DNA of 64,000 nt from Streptomyces liangshanensis (GCF_011694815.1 NZ_CP050177.1:3789001-3853000); one strand, 5' to 3'. Positions 43,529 through 52,570 are shown, numbered from the stretch's first letter. Numbers and translations: made by a program. The notes: generated by a model not told the origin, from the sequence alone.

Positions 43529-43747
43529 TCACTTGGCCGCGTCGAGTGCGGCCAGCGCCTGCGCCCAGTGGGCGTACTTCAGGTCGGCGAGGTCGGCCAC
43601 CGTGGTGATCCCGAACGCCTCCTTGAGCAGTTCGCCCTGCCGGTCGGAGACGCCCTTGAGGGCGGAGACGGGGGCGGCGAGGACCTCGGGCACGGACTTC
43701 TCCGCCCATGCCTTGTCCAGCACCTTGTCCAGATCGATCGACGCCAT
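43529..43747 (-). CDS. Small helix-hairpin-helix-like protein, 72 aa
   Basis: Segment LKGVSDRQGELLKEAFGITT followed by VADLADLKYAHWAQAL is laid out like a helix-hairpin-helix. Ideal ribosome site GGAGGACAAC before ATG 43747. First gene of the Spo0M operon, 43 bp downstream of operator copy 2. Function unknown. Confidence 0.78.
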   Translation of the reverse strand: MASIDLDKVLDKAWAEKSVPEVLAAPVSALKGVSDRQGELLKEAFGITTVADLADLKYAHWAQALAALDAAK

Positions 43748-43789
43748 GTTGTCCTCCGGAGATGTGAATCATTGGGTGTGCGGGCAAAT

Positions 43790-43807
43790 TTCTACACGCG
43801 TGTAGAA
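43790..43807. promoter_or_regulatory. Operator TTCTACA-N4-TGTAGAA (copy 2)
   Basis: Fully symmetric 18-bp palindrome (centre CGCG) in front of the 72-aa/Spo0M operon. Same arms as at 42375-42392. Confidence 0.78.
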
Positions 43808-43875
43808 GAATAAGGGCGGGGCGTCCCCGGGGCCGCCGGTCCGGACTCCTGAGGCGAGAAAGTCCGAAAGTGACC

Positions 43876-43907
43876 GCCCGGCCGCCCGGCCGCCCGGCCG
43901 CCCGGCT
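43876..43907. repeat. 8-bp tandem repeat GCCCGGCC, four copies
   Basis: Four consecutive units downstream of the DUF1062 gene stop and upstream of the Spo0M operon promoter. May fold as a hairpin; possibly terminator-associated. Confidence 0.6.
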
Positions 43908-43935
43908 CGCGCGCGGCCCCGGGGACGTTCGGGTC

Positions 43936-44526
43936 TCAGCGCTTGAGCGTGAAGGTGAAGTCGCCCGAGAGCTTGCCGTTCAGACGGACCGTCGAGACGA
44001 GATTCCCCTCGGCGATGAGCCTTTCGGCCTCCGCCCGCGCCAGGCCGAAGCCCTCGGCGATCAGCCGCGCCGGACGGACGGGTATCCGGGCGCCGAAGCG
44101 GACCGAGACCTCGACGGCCTCCGTCTCTGCCTCCGCCCCCGCCTCCGCCCGGGCCTTGTCCCAAGCCTCCGGCCGGTCCGACCGGCCCGTGTCCAGGCGC
44201 CAGGCACCGTCCCAGTCCAGAGCCATGCGGTTACGGCGCCGCACCGCCGGGTCCTGGAGCAACTCGGCGGCCAGGGACGGGTCGTTGGCGTGCAGGCGGT
44301 CCAGCAGGCCGGGCCGTACGGAACGTACACGCGCCCGCTCCAGGACCGTCAGCTTCGCCGTCTCCCCGCACGCGGCGCACAGCGCGAGGAGCCAGACGTC
44401 GAGGAGCTTGTGGTGGGCGTTGACGCGGAACTTGCCGTTCACCCGGAGACGTCCGGACGGGCAGGCGTGGCAGCGCCGGAGAACAGTAGGCGGGCAGGTG
44501 GGCATGACCACCCAGATGTTGAGCAC
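43936..44526 (-). CDS. DUF1062 domain protein
   Basis: 196 residues. N-terminal zinc-binding segment VVMPTCPPTVLRRCHAC, then GKFRVNAHHKLLDVWLLALC with CAACG, and a C-terminal S4-like part (PARLIAEGFGLARAEAERLI, GNLVSTVRLNGKL). This matches DUF1062, function unknown, perhaps RNA- or DNA-related. GTG 44526 has only a weak ribosome site. Confidence 0.85.
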   Translation of the reverse strand: MLNIWVVMPTCPPTVLRRCHACPSGRLRVNGKFRVNAHHKLLDVWLLALCAACGETAKLTVLERARVRSVRPGLLDRLHANDPSLAAELLQDPAVRRRNRMALDWDGAWRLDTGRSDRPEAWDKARAEAGAEAETEAVEVSVRFGARIPVRPARLIAEGFGLARAEAERLIAEGNLVSTVRLNGKLSGDFTFTLKR

Positions 44527-44701
44527 AGAGGTACACCGTTTCCAGTGAGAAGTCCGCAGCAGGAAGCAGCGCGGCGCGCAGGCGCGACGCGCGACGAATC
44601 AGCGCTCGGGAGATCTCACTTGGTGTACAACGGCACGTCCTTGCCCAGACGACTCGACCGGGCAGCACGCTAGCGGCGCGCGGTGGCGCCGCTCCACCGG
44701 T

Positions 44702-45772
44702 TTACGAACGCGCCGTGGCGATGTCCACGTTCGCCTCGTCCGCGCGCAGCAGCTTCACGGTCACCGTGACCGTGGTGCCGCCCGCCCTGCCGTACGAGCC
44801 CCTGCCGCCCTCGCCCAGGGTCATCGAGCCGGAGCCGCCGGACGGGTACGCGGTGTGCAGCCGGACCACGCGGTTCCGCACCCACGCGGTCAGGGTCAGG
44901 TCGCCGATCCTGATGTCCGCCGGGTCGGTCGTCAGCCGGACCTCGCACCTCCCGTCCGCGCAGGCGGCGAAGTCCGTGCCGTCCGCCGCCGGGGGCAGCT
45001 CGGCCGGGGCCTGAGACCGGACCGGGGCAGGGGTACGGGACGGTTCCGGCGAGGCGGACGGGTCGGCCGGACGTACCGGGCGGACCGGGCGGACCGGGGC
45101 CGGTGACGGGACGCAGCGGGGCGCCAGGTGGTACGCGGCGGCCAGGTCCTGGTGCGTGTCGGCAAGCGCCGCCAGGTCGGGGCGCGGCTGTCGTACGGAG
45201 GTCAGCAGCGCGCCGACCCGCTTCGCGCGCTCGGTCCGCTCCGCCGGGGAGAGGCTCGTCAGCGCGAAGTAGTCGGACAGCCTGGTGACCTCGGGGCGGA
45301 TCTCGCCGACGCCCGCCGCGAGCCGCGCGCGCAGGCGGTCGGCGGCGGGGATGCCGGACGGCCGCAGTCCGGCGTAGCCGGCGGCGACGGCTTCCACGGA
45401 GGAGGAGGCCCACTTCAGGTAGCTGTCGGCGGTGAATCCGGGGTCCGGGCGGTACGCGGGACCGGGGGCCGGGTCGGAGTCGACGCCTTCGAGGGCGGAG
45501 GTGTGGGCGCTCGCGGGGTCCGAGGTGGGGTGCAGGAGTTCCTCGATCTTCCGCGCGCTCACCTTCCGGGTCTCGTCGAGGGTCGCGGTGGTGGCGCACA
45601 TGGTGTCGGTCCAGACGACCAGTGCCCGGGCGGGGACCCCGGCGGCGGTGACGGCCGGCTTGTCGTCCGTACGGGCGGGCGCGTCGTCCTTGCCCGGCGT
45701 GCAGGCGCTCGCCAGGGCGAGCCCCGTCACGAGCGCGAGGGCGATCCCTGTGCGGCGTACCGGCTTGAGCAT
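44702..45772 (-). CDS. Hypothetical secreted lipoprotein
   Basis: 356 residues. Signal peptide with lipobox LASAC at ~residue 24. A helical domain (~45-215: DTMCATTATLDETRKVSARK, YLKWASSSVEAVAAGYAGL) leads through a Pro/Ser-rich linker to a small beta domain (FAACADGRCEVRLTTDPADI, VTVTVKLL). No family recognised. ATG 45772 follows GGAGAGGAT. Probably a surface-attached ligand- or ion-binding protein, but this is open. Confidence 0.75.
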   Translation of the reverse strand: MLKPVRRTGIALALVTGLALASACTPGKDDAPARTDDKPAVTAAGVPARALVVWTDTMCATTATLDETRKVSARKIEELLHPTSDPASAHTSALEGVDSDPAPGPAYRPDPGFTADSYLKWASSSVEAVAAGYAGLRPSGIPAADRLRARLAAGVGEIRPEVTRLSDYFALTSLSPAERTERAKRVGALLTSVRQPRPDLAALADTHQDLAAAYHLAPRCVPSPAPVRPVRPVRPADPSASPEPSRTPAPVRSQAPAELPPAADGTDFAACADGRCEVRLTTDPADIRIGDLTLTAWVRNRVVRLHTAYPSGGSGSMTLGEGGRGSYGRAGGTTVTVTVKLLRADEANVDIATARS

Positions 45773-46020
45773 GCGAGATCCTCTCCTGGTCCGGGTGCGG
45801 AGCGTAGCGAGAGGTTGCCGTGCGTGGTCGCGATGCGCCGTTTCCCGTTCTCGCGTTCACTCGTCAGGAGGGACGGGCGGGGTGCGGGTGGACGGGCGGA
45901 ATAGGTGGAGGGGGGTCTCCGTTGTAGGGTGCAGAAACAGTTTAAGATTCAACCAAGAGCGTCTACCCAGAGCCACCGACCACCGGCTACGGCACTGGCT
46001 ACCAGCGAGAGGTGAGCACG

Positions 46021-47115
46021 ATGCAGTTCGGGATCTTCACGGTCGGCGACGTCACGCCCGACCCGACCACCGGACGGACACCGAGCGAGCACGAGCGGAT
46101 CAAGGCGATGGTCACCATCGCGCGGAAGGCGGAGGAGGTCGGGCTCGACGTCTTCGCGACGGGGGAACACCACAACCCGCCCTTCGTCCCCTCCTCGCCG
46201 ACGACCATGCTCGGCTACATCGCGGCCACCACCGAGCGGCTGATCCTCTCCACGTCCACCACCCTCATCACCACCAACGACCCGGTGAAGATCGCGGAGG
46301 ACTTCGCGATGCTCCAGCACCTGGCCGACGGGCGGGTGGACCTGATGATGGGGCGTGGCAACACCGGCCCGGTCTACCCGTGGTTCGGCGAGGACATCCG
46401 CCAGGGCATCCCGCTCGCCATCGAGAAGTACGCGCTGCTGCACAAGCTGTGGCGGGAGGACGTCGTGGACTGGGAGGGCAAGTTCCGTACGCCCCTCCAG
46501 GGGTTCACGGCCACGCCCCGGCCGCTGGACGGCACGCCGCCGTTCGTCTGGCACGGGTCGATCCGCTCGCCCGAGATCGCCGAACAGGCCGCGTACTACG
46601 GAGACGGCTTCTTCGCCAACAACATCTTCTGGCCCAAGGAGCACTACCAGAAGCTGATCCGCCTCTACCGGAAGCGGTACGCGCACTACGGGCACGGCAC
46701 GCCGGAGCAGGCGATGGTCGGTCTCGGCGGGCAGGCGTTCATCCGGAAGAACTCGCAGGACGCGGTACGGGAGTTCCGGCCGTACTTCGACAACGCGCCG
46801 GTCTACGGGCACGGCCCGTCGCTGGAGGAGTTCACCGAGCAGACGCCGCTGACCGTGGGGAGTCCGCAGGAGGTCATCGAGAAGACGCTGACGTTCCGGG
46901 AGTCCTTCGGTGACTACCAGCGCCAGTTGTTCCTGATGGACCACGCGGGGCTGCCGCTGAAGACGGTGCTGGAGCAGCTCGACCTGCTGGGCGAGGAGGT
47001 CGTGCCGGTGCTGCGGGCGGAGTTCGCCAGGAACCGGCCGGCGGAGGTCCCGGACGGGCCGGTGCATCCGGCGGCGGGGGCGGCGCTCGGTGCTCGTACC
47101 AGCTCGGAGGTCTGA
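46021..47115 (+). CDS. LLM-class flavin-dependent oxidoreductase
   Basis: 364 residues in the luciferase-like TIM-barrel family: MQFGIFTVGD, GLDVFATGEHHNPPFVPSSP, LSTSTTLITTNDPVKIAEDF, HLADGRVDLMMGRGNTGP. It uses reduced flavin delivered by a separate reductase; a reductase gene starts 2 bp after its stop. ATG 46021 is chosen over GTG 46012 because GAGAGGTGAG precedes it at proper distance. Substrate unknown. Confidence 0.9.
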   Translation: MQFGIFTVGDVTPDPTTGRTPSEHERIKAMVTIARKAEEVGLDVFATGEHHNPPFVPSSPTTMLGYIAATTERLILSTSTTLITTNDPVKIAEDFAMLQHLADGRVDLMMGRGNTGPVYPWFGEDIRQGIPLAIEKYALLHKLWREDVVDWEGKFRTPLQGFTATPRPLDGTPPFVWHGSIRSPEIAEQAAYYGDGFFANNIFWPKEHYQKLIRLYRKRYAHYGHGTPEQAMVGLGGQAFIRKNSQDAVREFRPYFDNAPVYGHGPSLEEFTEQTPLTVGSPQEVIEKTLTFRESFGDYQRQLFLMDHAGLPLKTVLEQLDLLGEEVVPVLRAEFARNRPAEVPDGPVHPAAGAALGARTSSEV

Positions 47116-47117
47116 CC

Positions 47118-47855
47118 ATGGGAGCGCATGTGGGTACGCGGGAGCCGTTGCGGATCGTCGCCGTGTCGGCCGGGTTGAGCAAGCCGTCCTCGACGCGTCT
47201 GCTCGCGGACCGGCTGGCGGAGTCGGCCACGTCGGAGCTGACGTCCCTCGACGTCAAGGCGGAGGTCACGGTCGTCGAACTGCGCGATCTGGCCGTCGAC
47301 ATCGCGAACAACCTGGTCACCGGCTTCCCGTCGCCCGCGCTGCGGGCCGCGCTGGAGGCGGTGACCGGGGCGGACGCCCTGATCACGGTGACGCCGGTGT
47401 TCGCGGGGTCGTACAGCGGGCTCTTCAAGTCCTTCTTCGACCTGGTGGAGCCCGACGCGCTGCGGGGGACGCCGGTCCTGCTGGCGGCGACCGGTGGGAC
47501 GGCGCGGCACTCGCTGGTCGTGGAGCACGCGATGCGGCCGCTGTTCTCGTACCTGCGGACGCTGACGCTGCCGACGGCGGTCTTCGCGGCGACGGACGAC
47601 TGGGGGACGGGCGCGGACACGTACGGGGGCGGGCTGTCCGCCCGGATCGAGCGGGCGGGGGCGGAGTTGGCGGGGGTGCTGGCGGGGGCCGCGGCGCCTC
47701 GGGCGGGCGCTTCGGGGCGGATGGCCGCTTCGGGGCGGAATGCGGAGGACTCCGCGGACGCTGATGTCGATGCGGATGCGGAGGCCGACGAGGTGGTGCC
47801 GTTCGAGCAGCTCCTCGCGGATCCGACGCGAGCCAGTGGAGCGATCAACCGGTAG
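47118..47855 (+). CDS. NAD(P)H-dependent FMN reductase (CE1759-type)
   Basis: 245 residues, flavodoxin-like fold: VAVSAGLSKPSSTRLLADRL, FPSPALRAALEAVTGADALI, TPVFAGSYSGLFKSFFDLVE. This is the family commonly paired with LLM oxidoreductases of actinobacteria to supply reduced FMN. The C-terminal ~60 residues are Ala/Asp low complexity then EVVPFEQLLA. Immediately downstream of the monooxygenase gene. Confidence 0.9.
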   Translation: MGAHVGTREPLRIVAVSAGLSKPSSTRLLADRLAESATSELTSLDVKAEVTVVELRDLAVDIANNLVTGFPSPALRAALEAVTGADALITVTPVFAGSYSGLFKSFFDLVEPDALRGTPVLLAATGGTARHSLVVEHAMRPLFSYLRTLTLPTAVFAATDDWGTGADTYGGGLSARIERAGAELAGVLAGAAAPRAGASGRMAASGRNAEDSADADVDADAEADEVVPFEQLLADPTRASGAINR

Positions 47856-47864
47856 GAGAACGAC

Positions 47865-48305
47865 ATGAGCACCACCAGCGGGATCGTCGTCGGCGTCGAC
47901 GGCTCGGAGCCGTCCTTGAAGGCCCTGCACTGGGCGGTACGCCAGGCGGAGCTGACCGGCGACCGGGTGACGGCGCTGATCGGGTGGGAGTACCCGGCGA
48001 CCGGGTGGGCCGCGATGATGCCGGGCACTCCGGCGGAGTTCGACCCCGAGGCGCTGGCGCGCCAGATACTCGACGAGACGCTGGACAAGAACCTGGACGC
48101 GGCGGTGGCGGGGGCGGTCGAGCGGCGCGTGGTGAACGGGCCGGCGGCGCAGGTGCTGATCGACGCGTCGGAGGGGGCTGCTCTGCTGGTGGTGGGGGAG
48201 CGGGGGTACAGCGGGTTCACGGCTACGTTGCTGGGGTCGGTGAGCCTGCATGTGACGCAGCACGCGAAGTCGCCGGTAGTGGTGGTACGCGGCGAACAAG
48301 GCTGA
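47865..48305 (+). CDS. Universal stress protein (UspA family)
   Basis: 146 residues. IVVGVDGSEPSLKALHWAVR at the start and the ATP-binding motif GERGYSGFTATLLGSVSLHV near the end (G-x2-G-x9-GS type), then SPVVVV. Third gene of the flavin operon, 9 bp after the reductase stop. Confidence 0.93.
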   Translation: MSTTSGIVVGVDGSEPSLKALHWAVRQAELTGDRVTALIGWEYPATGWAAMMPGTPAEFDPEALARQILDETLDKNLDAAVAGAVERRVVNGPAAQVLIDASEGAALLVVGERGYSGFTATLLGSVSLHVTQHAKSPVVVVRGEQG

Positions 48306-48328
48306 CGCCGGCGCCGGCGGGGGTGCCC

Positions 48329-48389
48329 TCAATCGCCGGGCAGGCTTGAATGGCCGACCGCTTCAAGCCCGTCCGGCGATTGAGGACAC
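48329..48389. repeat. REP-like inverted repeat pair, probable bidirectional terminator
   Basis: CAATCGCCGGGCAGGCTTGA and, inverted, TCAAGCCCGTCCGGCGATTG form a ~21-bp stem with two mismatches and an 11-nt loop, between the convergent USP and MerR-PP2C genes. The same element recurs at 59042-59190. Confidence 0.75.
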
Positions 48390-48395
48390 ACGGGG

Positions 48396-49547
48396 CTACG
48401 CCAGTAGGTGCACGACGTCTGCCACCACGCAGGCCACGTTGTCCGGGGCGCCTGCCTCTTGGGCCAGGGTCAGGAGTTCCGTGACCGCGTCCTCCGGGGG
48501 TGTCTCGGCGGTCACGACGCGGCGTACCTCTTCCGGCGGGACCACCGTCGACAGGCCGTCCGAGCAGAGCAGGTAGCGGTCACCCTCCCGTGCGTCGTGG
48601 AGGCGCAGTTCCGGGCGGACCGGCTCCTCCGTACCGTCCAGGGAACGCAGCAGCATCGACCGTTGCGGATGCGACTCCGCCTCCTCGGCCGTGAGGGCAC
48701 CCCCGTCGATCAGCGACTGCACCACCGTGTGGTCGTGCGTGATGCGGAAGAACGCGCCGTTCCGCGCCAGGTACGCGCGGGTGTCCCCGATGTGCACCAG
48801 CGCCAGTTGCGACCCGGTCCACAGCATCGCGGTGAGCGTCGTACCGGAGGCACCGGCCACCGCGCCCACCGCCGCGTTCGCCCGTACCACCCCCTCCGTC
48901 AGCGCGTTGAGCAGGTCGCCGCCCTCGATCGCGACCGACCGCAGTGCCTCCACGGCCGCCGAACTGGCCCGCGCCCCCTCCGCGCCGTACCCGTCGGCCA
49001 CCGCCAGCAGCCCGTCGTCCGCGTACGCCGTGTCCTGGTTGGTCGGCCGCACCAGACCCCGGTCGGACCGGGACGCGTAACGGATCCCGAGCATGCCCGG
49101 TGAACGATTCGTGTGCTCCATCGCTTCAACGCCCTTTCCCGCCGGAGGCCGATCCCCCGACAGCGTCAGATGGTCGACGAGGAAGGTCGCCAGATCCCGG
49201 CGCGCGGCGGTCTCGTACTCCACCCGCGCCCAGTACGCCTCGATCTCCCGCCCGGCCGCGACCGCGTCCGTTCCCCGGAGATCGCACACGTGCCGGATCC
49301 GGGCCAGCGGCATCCCGACCCGCCGCAGCCACGCGACCAGCCGGGCCCGCTCCAACTGCGTCTCGTCGTAGTACCGGTAGCCGGTGTACGGGTCGACGCG
49401 AGCCGGTCGCAGCAGGCCCAGCTCGTCGTAGCGGCGCAGCGCCTTCGCCGACAGCCGGGACGCGCGGGCGAAGGCGCCGATCGTCAAGCCGCGCCGGGGC
49501 CCGGCACCACTCGTCCGCTCGTCGTCGGGCTCGTCGTCGTCCGGCAT
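48396..49547 (-). CDS. Fusion of MerR-type HTH regulator and PP2C Ser/Thr phosphatase
   Basis: 383 residues. The MerR domain is at ~18-130 (LTIGAFARASRLSAKALRRY, DPYTGYRYYDETQLERARLV, LARIRHV). A PP2C domain spans ~150-383 with SDRGLVRPTNQD, LLAVADGYG, LVHIGDTRAY, LCSDGLST and PDNVACVV. The metal-binding Asp residues (VADG, CSDG, PDN) are present; the usual NED is NQD. It links a DNA-binding head to a signalling phosphatase in one chain. Phosphosubstrate unknown. Confidence 0.9.
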   Translation of the reverse strand: MPDDDEPDDERTSGAGPRRGLTIGAFARASRLSAKALRRYDELGLLRPARVDPYTGYRYYDETQLERARLVAWLRRVGMPLARIRHVCDLRGTDAVAAGREIEAYWARVEYETAARRDLATFLVDHLTLSGDRPPAGKGVEAMEHTNRSPGMLGIRYASRSDRGLVRPTNQDTAYADDGLLAVADGYGAEGARASSAAVEALRSVAIEGGDLLNALTEGVVRANAAVGAVAGASGTTLTAMLWTGSQLALVHIGDTRAYLARNGAFFRITHDHTVVQSLIDGGALTAEEAESHPQRSMLLRSLDGTEEPVRPELRLHDAREGDRYLLCSDGLSTVVPPEEVRRVVTAETPPEDAVTELLTLAQEAGAPDNVACVVADVVHLLA

Positions 49548-49651
49548 GTTCCCTCCTCGTGCCGGGCTCTCCGCCCGGCCCCGCCGATGCTGGTGCTTCC
49601 CCGGGGAGGAAGGTCAAGTGGAGGTGAGCGGGGGCGGGCTGGGGTGGTGTG

Positions 49652-50521
49652 TCACTTTTGGTTGTACAGGTGCATCGTCACCGCGCCGAAGATCGTCAGC
49701 AGGGCCGCCGACCAGCCCAGGGACCATCCGATGTGGGCCGCGGGCCAGTTGCCCGCCATCAGTTCGCGTACCGCCGTCGCCACGTGGCTCACCGGGCTGT
49801 TGTCGACGAAGGCCTGGAGCCAGCCCGGCATGGTCTTCGGGTCGACGAAGACGTTGCTGAGGAACGTCAGCGGGAAGATCACCATCATGCTGACGCCCAT
49901 GACGGACTTCTCGCTGCGCAGGAGCAGGCCGAACATCGTCCAGAGCCACGAGAACGAGAACGCGAAGACCAGCAGCACCGCCAGGCCCGCGAGGATGCCC
50001 AGCGGTCCCCCGTGCGGGCGGTAGCCGATGACCATGCCGACCGCGAGCATCACCAGCGACGCGATCACGTAGCGGACCAGGTCGCCCAGCAGGTAGCCGA
50101 CCATGGGCGCGGGGCGCCAGATGGGGAGCGTACGGAAGCGGTCGAAGACGCCCTTCTCGATGTCCGTGTTGACCGCGACGCCCGTGTACATCGTGATCAT
50201 CACGACGCTCATCACCAGGATGCCCGGCAGCAGGAACTGGATGTACGCCGAGACGGAACCGGCGAGCGCGCCCCCGAAGAGGTACGCGTACATCAGCACC
50301 ATCATGATCGGGAAGGCCGTCACGTCGAAGAGCTGTTCCGGTACGTGCTTGATCTTGAGCATCGCCCGCCAGCCGAAGGTCAGCGACGCGGAGAGCGCGC
50401 CGGGGCGCGGCGGGCGGTCCTTGTCGACCAGCAGGGCGGCGAGATCCTCCCGCTTGGGGGTGGCCAGGGTCAGTTCGATGTCGTTCGCGTCGGCGTTCGC
50501 CGCCTCGGTGCCGGTGGTCAT
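49652..50521 (-). CDS. ABC-2 type permease (DrrB-like)
   Basis: 289 residues with six hydrophobic segments and the ABC-2 pattern: [91 protein letters not shown]. Membrane half of an exporter. ATG 50521 overlaps the ATPase stop by 4 nt. Substrate unknown; relatives export daunorubicin-like drugs or glycolipids. Confidence 0.92.
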   Translation of the reverse strand: MTTGTEAANADANDIELTLATPKREDLAALLVDKDRPPRPGALSASLTFGWRAMLKIKHVPEQLFDVTAFPIMMVLMYAYLFGGALAGSVSAYIQFLLPGILVMSVVMITMYTGVAVNTDIEKGVFDRFRTLPIWRPAPMVGYLLGDLVRYVIASLVMLAVGMVIGYRPHGGPLGILAGLAVLLVFAFSFSWLWTMFGLLLRSEKSVMGVSMMVIFPLTFLSNVFVDPKTMPGWLQAFVDNSPVSHVATAVRELMAGNWPAAHIGWSLGWSAALLTIFGAVTMHLYNQK

Positions 50522-51507
50522 GCCGTCGCCCCCTCCTTCGTGACGTCGAGCGGCTTGTCCGTGAGGGCCAGGAACACCTCGTCCAGCGTCGGCTGCCCCA
50601 GCGAGAAGGTGTCCACGGTGATCCCGGCCCGCGCCAGCTCCCCCAGCGCCCGCGCCGCCCCCTCCGCCGCGCCCTGTTCGCCGCGCGCCGTGACGGCGGC
50701 GGTCAGGGCGACCGGGTCGGGGTCGAGCTGGACGACCGCGTCGAGCGCGCGCGTCAGCAGCCGCTCCGCCTCCGGCCTGTGCTCCGGGTCCCGCAGCCGC
50801 AGATGGACCGAGCCCGCGCCGACGGACGCCTTCAGCTCGCCCTTCGTCCCCTCCGCGATCACCTTCCCGTGGTCGATCACGGCGATACGGGACGCCAACT
50901 GGTCCGCCTCGTCCAGGTACTGGGTCGTCAGCAGGACCGTCGTGCCCTGCGCGACCACCGCCCGCACGATGTCCCACACCTGGTTACGGCTGCGCGGGTC
51001 GAGCCCGGTCGTCGGCTCGTCCAGGAACAGCAGGTCCGGCGTGTTGAGGATGGACGCGGCGATGTCGACACGGCGCCGCATACCGCCCGAGTACTGCTTG
51101 ACCTGCTTCCCCGCCGCCCCGGTCAGCCCGAACGCCTCCAGCATCCGCCCCGCCCGCGCCCGCGCGGCCGCCTTCCCGTGGCCGAGGAGGCGCGCCAGCA
51201 GCACCAGGTTCTCGGTGCCGGTCAGGTCCTCGTCCACCGAGGCGTACTGCCCGGTGAGGCTGACCCGGCCCCGTACCGCGTCCGCGTCCCGCACCACGTC
51301 CTTGCCGAAGACCCGCGCCTCGCCGCCGTCGGGCCGCAGCAGCGTGGCGAGCATCTTCACGGCGGTCGTCTTGCCCGCGCCGTTCGGTCCGAGGACCCCG
51401 TAGACCGTGCCCGCCGGCACGGCGAGGTCGATGCCGTCCACGGCGCGGTGCCCGCCGAAGACCTTCACCAGCCCCCGGGTCTCGATCGCGAGATCTGTTG
51501 TCATCAC
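50518..51507 (-). CDS. ABC transporter ATP-binding protein (DrrA family)
   Basis: 329 residues. Walker [11 protein letters not shown]-loop region [14 protein letters not shown], signature [12 protein letters not shown], Walker [17 protein letters not shown]-loop replaced in [12 protein letters not shown] as in DrrA proteins, plus the DrrA C-terminal domain ending [11 protein letters not shown]. Coupled to the ABC-2 permease downstream. A second in-frame ATG at 51504 is equally possible. Confidence 0.93.
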   Translation of the reverse strand: MMTTDLAIETRGLVKVFGGHRAVDGIDLAVPAGTVYGVLGPNGAGKTTAVKMLATLLRPDGGEARVFGKDVVRDADAVRGRVSLTGQYASVDEDLTGTENLVLLARLLGHGKAAARARAGRMLEAFGLTGAAGKQVKQYSGGMRRRVDIAASILNTPDLLFLDEPTTGLDPRSRNQVWDIVRAVVAQGTTVLLTTQYLDEADQLASRIAVIDHGKVIAEGTKGELKASVGAGSVHLRLRDPEHRPEAERLLTRALDAVVQLDPDPVALTAAVTARGEQGAAEGAARALGELARAGITVDTFSLGQPTLDEVFLALTDKPLDVTKEGATA

Positions 51508-51591
51508 CAGTCCTTGTCGGTCCTGACGGCCTTGGTCCGCCTTGGCCGCCTTGTCTCACGCACTTCCTACTTCTCAGGTACTGGTGAAGAC

Positions 51592-51628
51592 CCCGCGGCC
51601 CGCCAGAACTCATCTGGCGGGCCGCGGG
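51592..51628 (-). terminator. Strong hairpin terminator
   Basis: A perfect 15-bp stem (arms CCCGCGGCCCGCCAG and CTGGCGGGCCGCGGG, 7-nt loop) lies just downstream of the 125-aa membrane protein gene and before the ABC operon promoter, so it insulates the two same-strand units. Confidence 0.8.
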
Positions 51629-51653
51629 CAGTTTCTCCGGACTTCGGGGAGCG

Positions 51654-52031
51654 TCATGGCTCCCGCATGTAGAACGCGTAGAACGTGACCAGCGTCGTAC
51701 TGACCCCCAGCACCAGCCCGATCACCGACGACAGCAGGATGCTGTGCTGGGTCAGGCTGTACAGGAAGCCCATCGCCCCGCCGACCAGCACGCCCCAGGC
51801 GCCCGCGCGCAGTTCGCGGGGCAGCGCGTGCTGGATCCGCAGCAGACCGTAGATCAGTACGGTCAGGGCCAGCCCGGAGGCCAGCGCCAGGGCCAGCTGG
51901 CCGAAGTTGGCGGCTCCTCCGCTGCGGGCGATGAACTGCGTGTAGATGCCGTACGCGGCGCCGAAGAGCAACGGCACCCGCCAGCCCCGTAGGGAGACGT
52001 GCGGCCGCGTGCGGATTGCAGCGTGTGCCAT
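51654..52031 (-). CDS. Small multi-span membrane protein, 125 aa
   Basis: Four hydrophobic helices: PLLFGAAYGIYTQFI, LALALASGLALTVLIYGLL, AWGVLVGGAMGFLYSL, SVIGLVLGVSTTLVTFYAF. No family recognised. GGAAGGAG precedes ATG 52031. It is 84 bp downstream of the DoxX gene, same strand, and may be co-transcribed. Confidence 0.75.
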   Translation of the reverse strand: MAHAAIRTRPHVSLRGWRVPLLFGAAYGIYTQFIARSGGAANFGQLALALASGLALTVLIYGLLRIQHALPRELRAGAWGVLVGGAMGFLYSLTQHSILLSSVIGLVLGVSTTLVTFYAFYMREP

Positions 52032-52115
52032 GGCAGGAGGCTCCTTCCCTCACACACCCCCACCTCTCCAGGGCACACCAGCGGCCGGGGACCGGCAACT
52101 CAGAAGGAGTACGGG

Positions 52116-52490
52116 TCAGAAGGAGTACGGGCCGAACCTGCCCCACGCCACCAGCGCCGCCACGATCACCAGGACGACGTTGAAGACGACGTGCCGGGTC
52201 TCCGCGCGCCTGCCGTGCACGACGGCCGCGATCGCCATGACCACCGCGAGGCCGGTGGCGGCGAGCGGCACCAGGACGGGCGCGATGTCGAGGGCGGCCG
52301 GGAGTATCAGCCCGAGCGCGCCGAGCACCTCGACCACGCCGATGAACTTGAGCGCGGCGGGCGAGAAGTCCTCGGCCCAGGCGCCGCTGCTCTCCACGAC
52401 CTTCGGTTTGGGCTGGAGCGCCTTGCCCGCGCCCGAGGCGAGGAAGAGGAGGGCGAGGAGCGAGGCGACGATCCACAGGGTGATGTTCAT
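52116..52490 (-). CDS. DoxX-family membrane protein
   Basis: 124 residues, four transmembrane helices: LWIVASLLALLFLASGAGKA, KFIGVVEVLGALGLILPAAL, LVPLAATGLAVVMAIAAVVH, VVLVIVAALVAWGRF. The GxxKL-like and E/LGALGL features are DoxX hallmarks. Divergent from a MarR regulator with two operators in between. Role likely in redox or electrophile stress (family knowledge, not shown here). Confidence 0.88.
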   Translation of the reverse strand: MNITLWIVASLLALLFLASGAGKALQPKPKVVESSGAWAEDFSPAALKFIGVVEVLGALGLILPAALDIAPVLVPLAATGLAVVMAIAAVVHGRRAETRHVVFNVVLVIVAALVAWGRFGPYSF

Positions 52491-52530
52491 GGGGGACTTC
52501 CTGACGACAGGAGGGGGAGCGGGACACAGT

Positions 52531-52548
52531 GACTTGAAGCTTCAAGTC
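52531..52548. promoter_or_regulatory. MarR-type operator 1
   Basis: Perfect 18-bp palindrome GACTTGAAGCTTCAAGTC between divergent doxX and marR-type genes. Shares CTTGAAGC with operator 2. Confidence 0.78.
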
Positions 52549-52570
52549 AAGCCATGCGTGACCGTAGAAC

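Noticed and set aside
49652..50977. 441-codon frame for the ABC-2 permease with a long N-terminal extension
   Set aside because: The extension is antisense-like shadow of the ATPase gene. ATG 50521 with an ATGA overlap is the sensible start.
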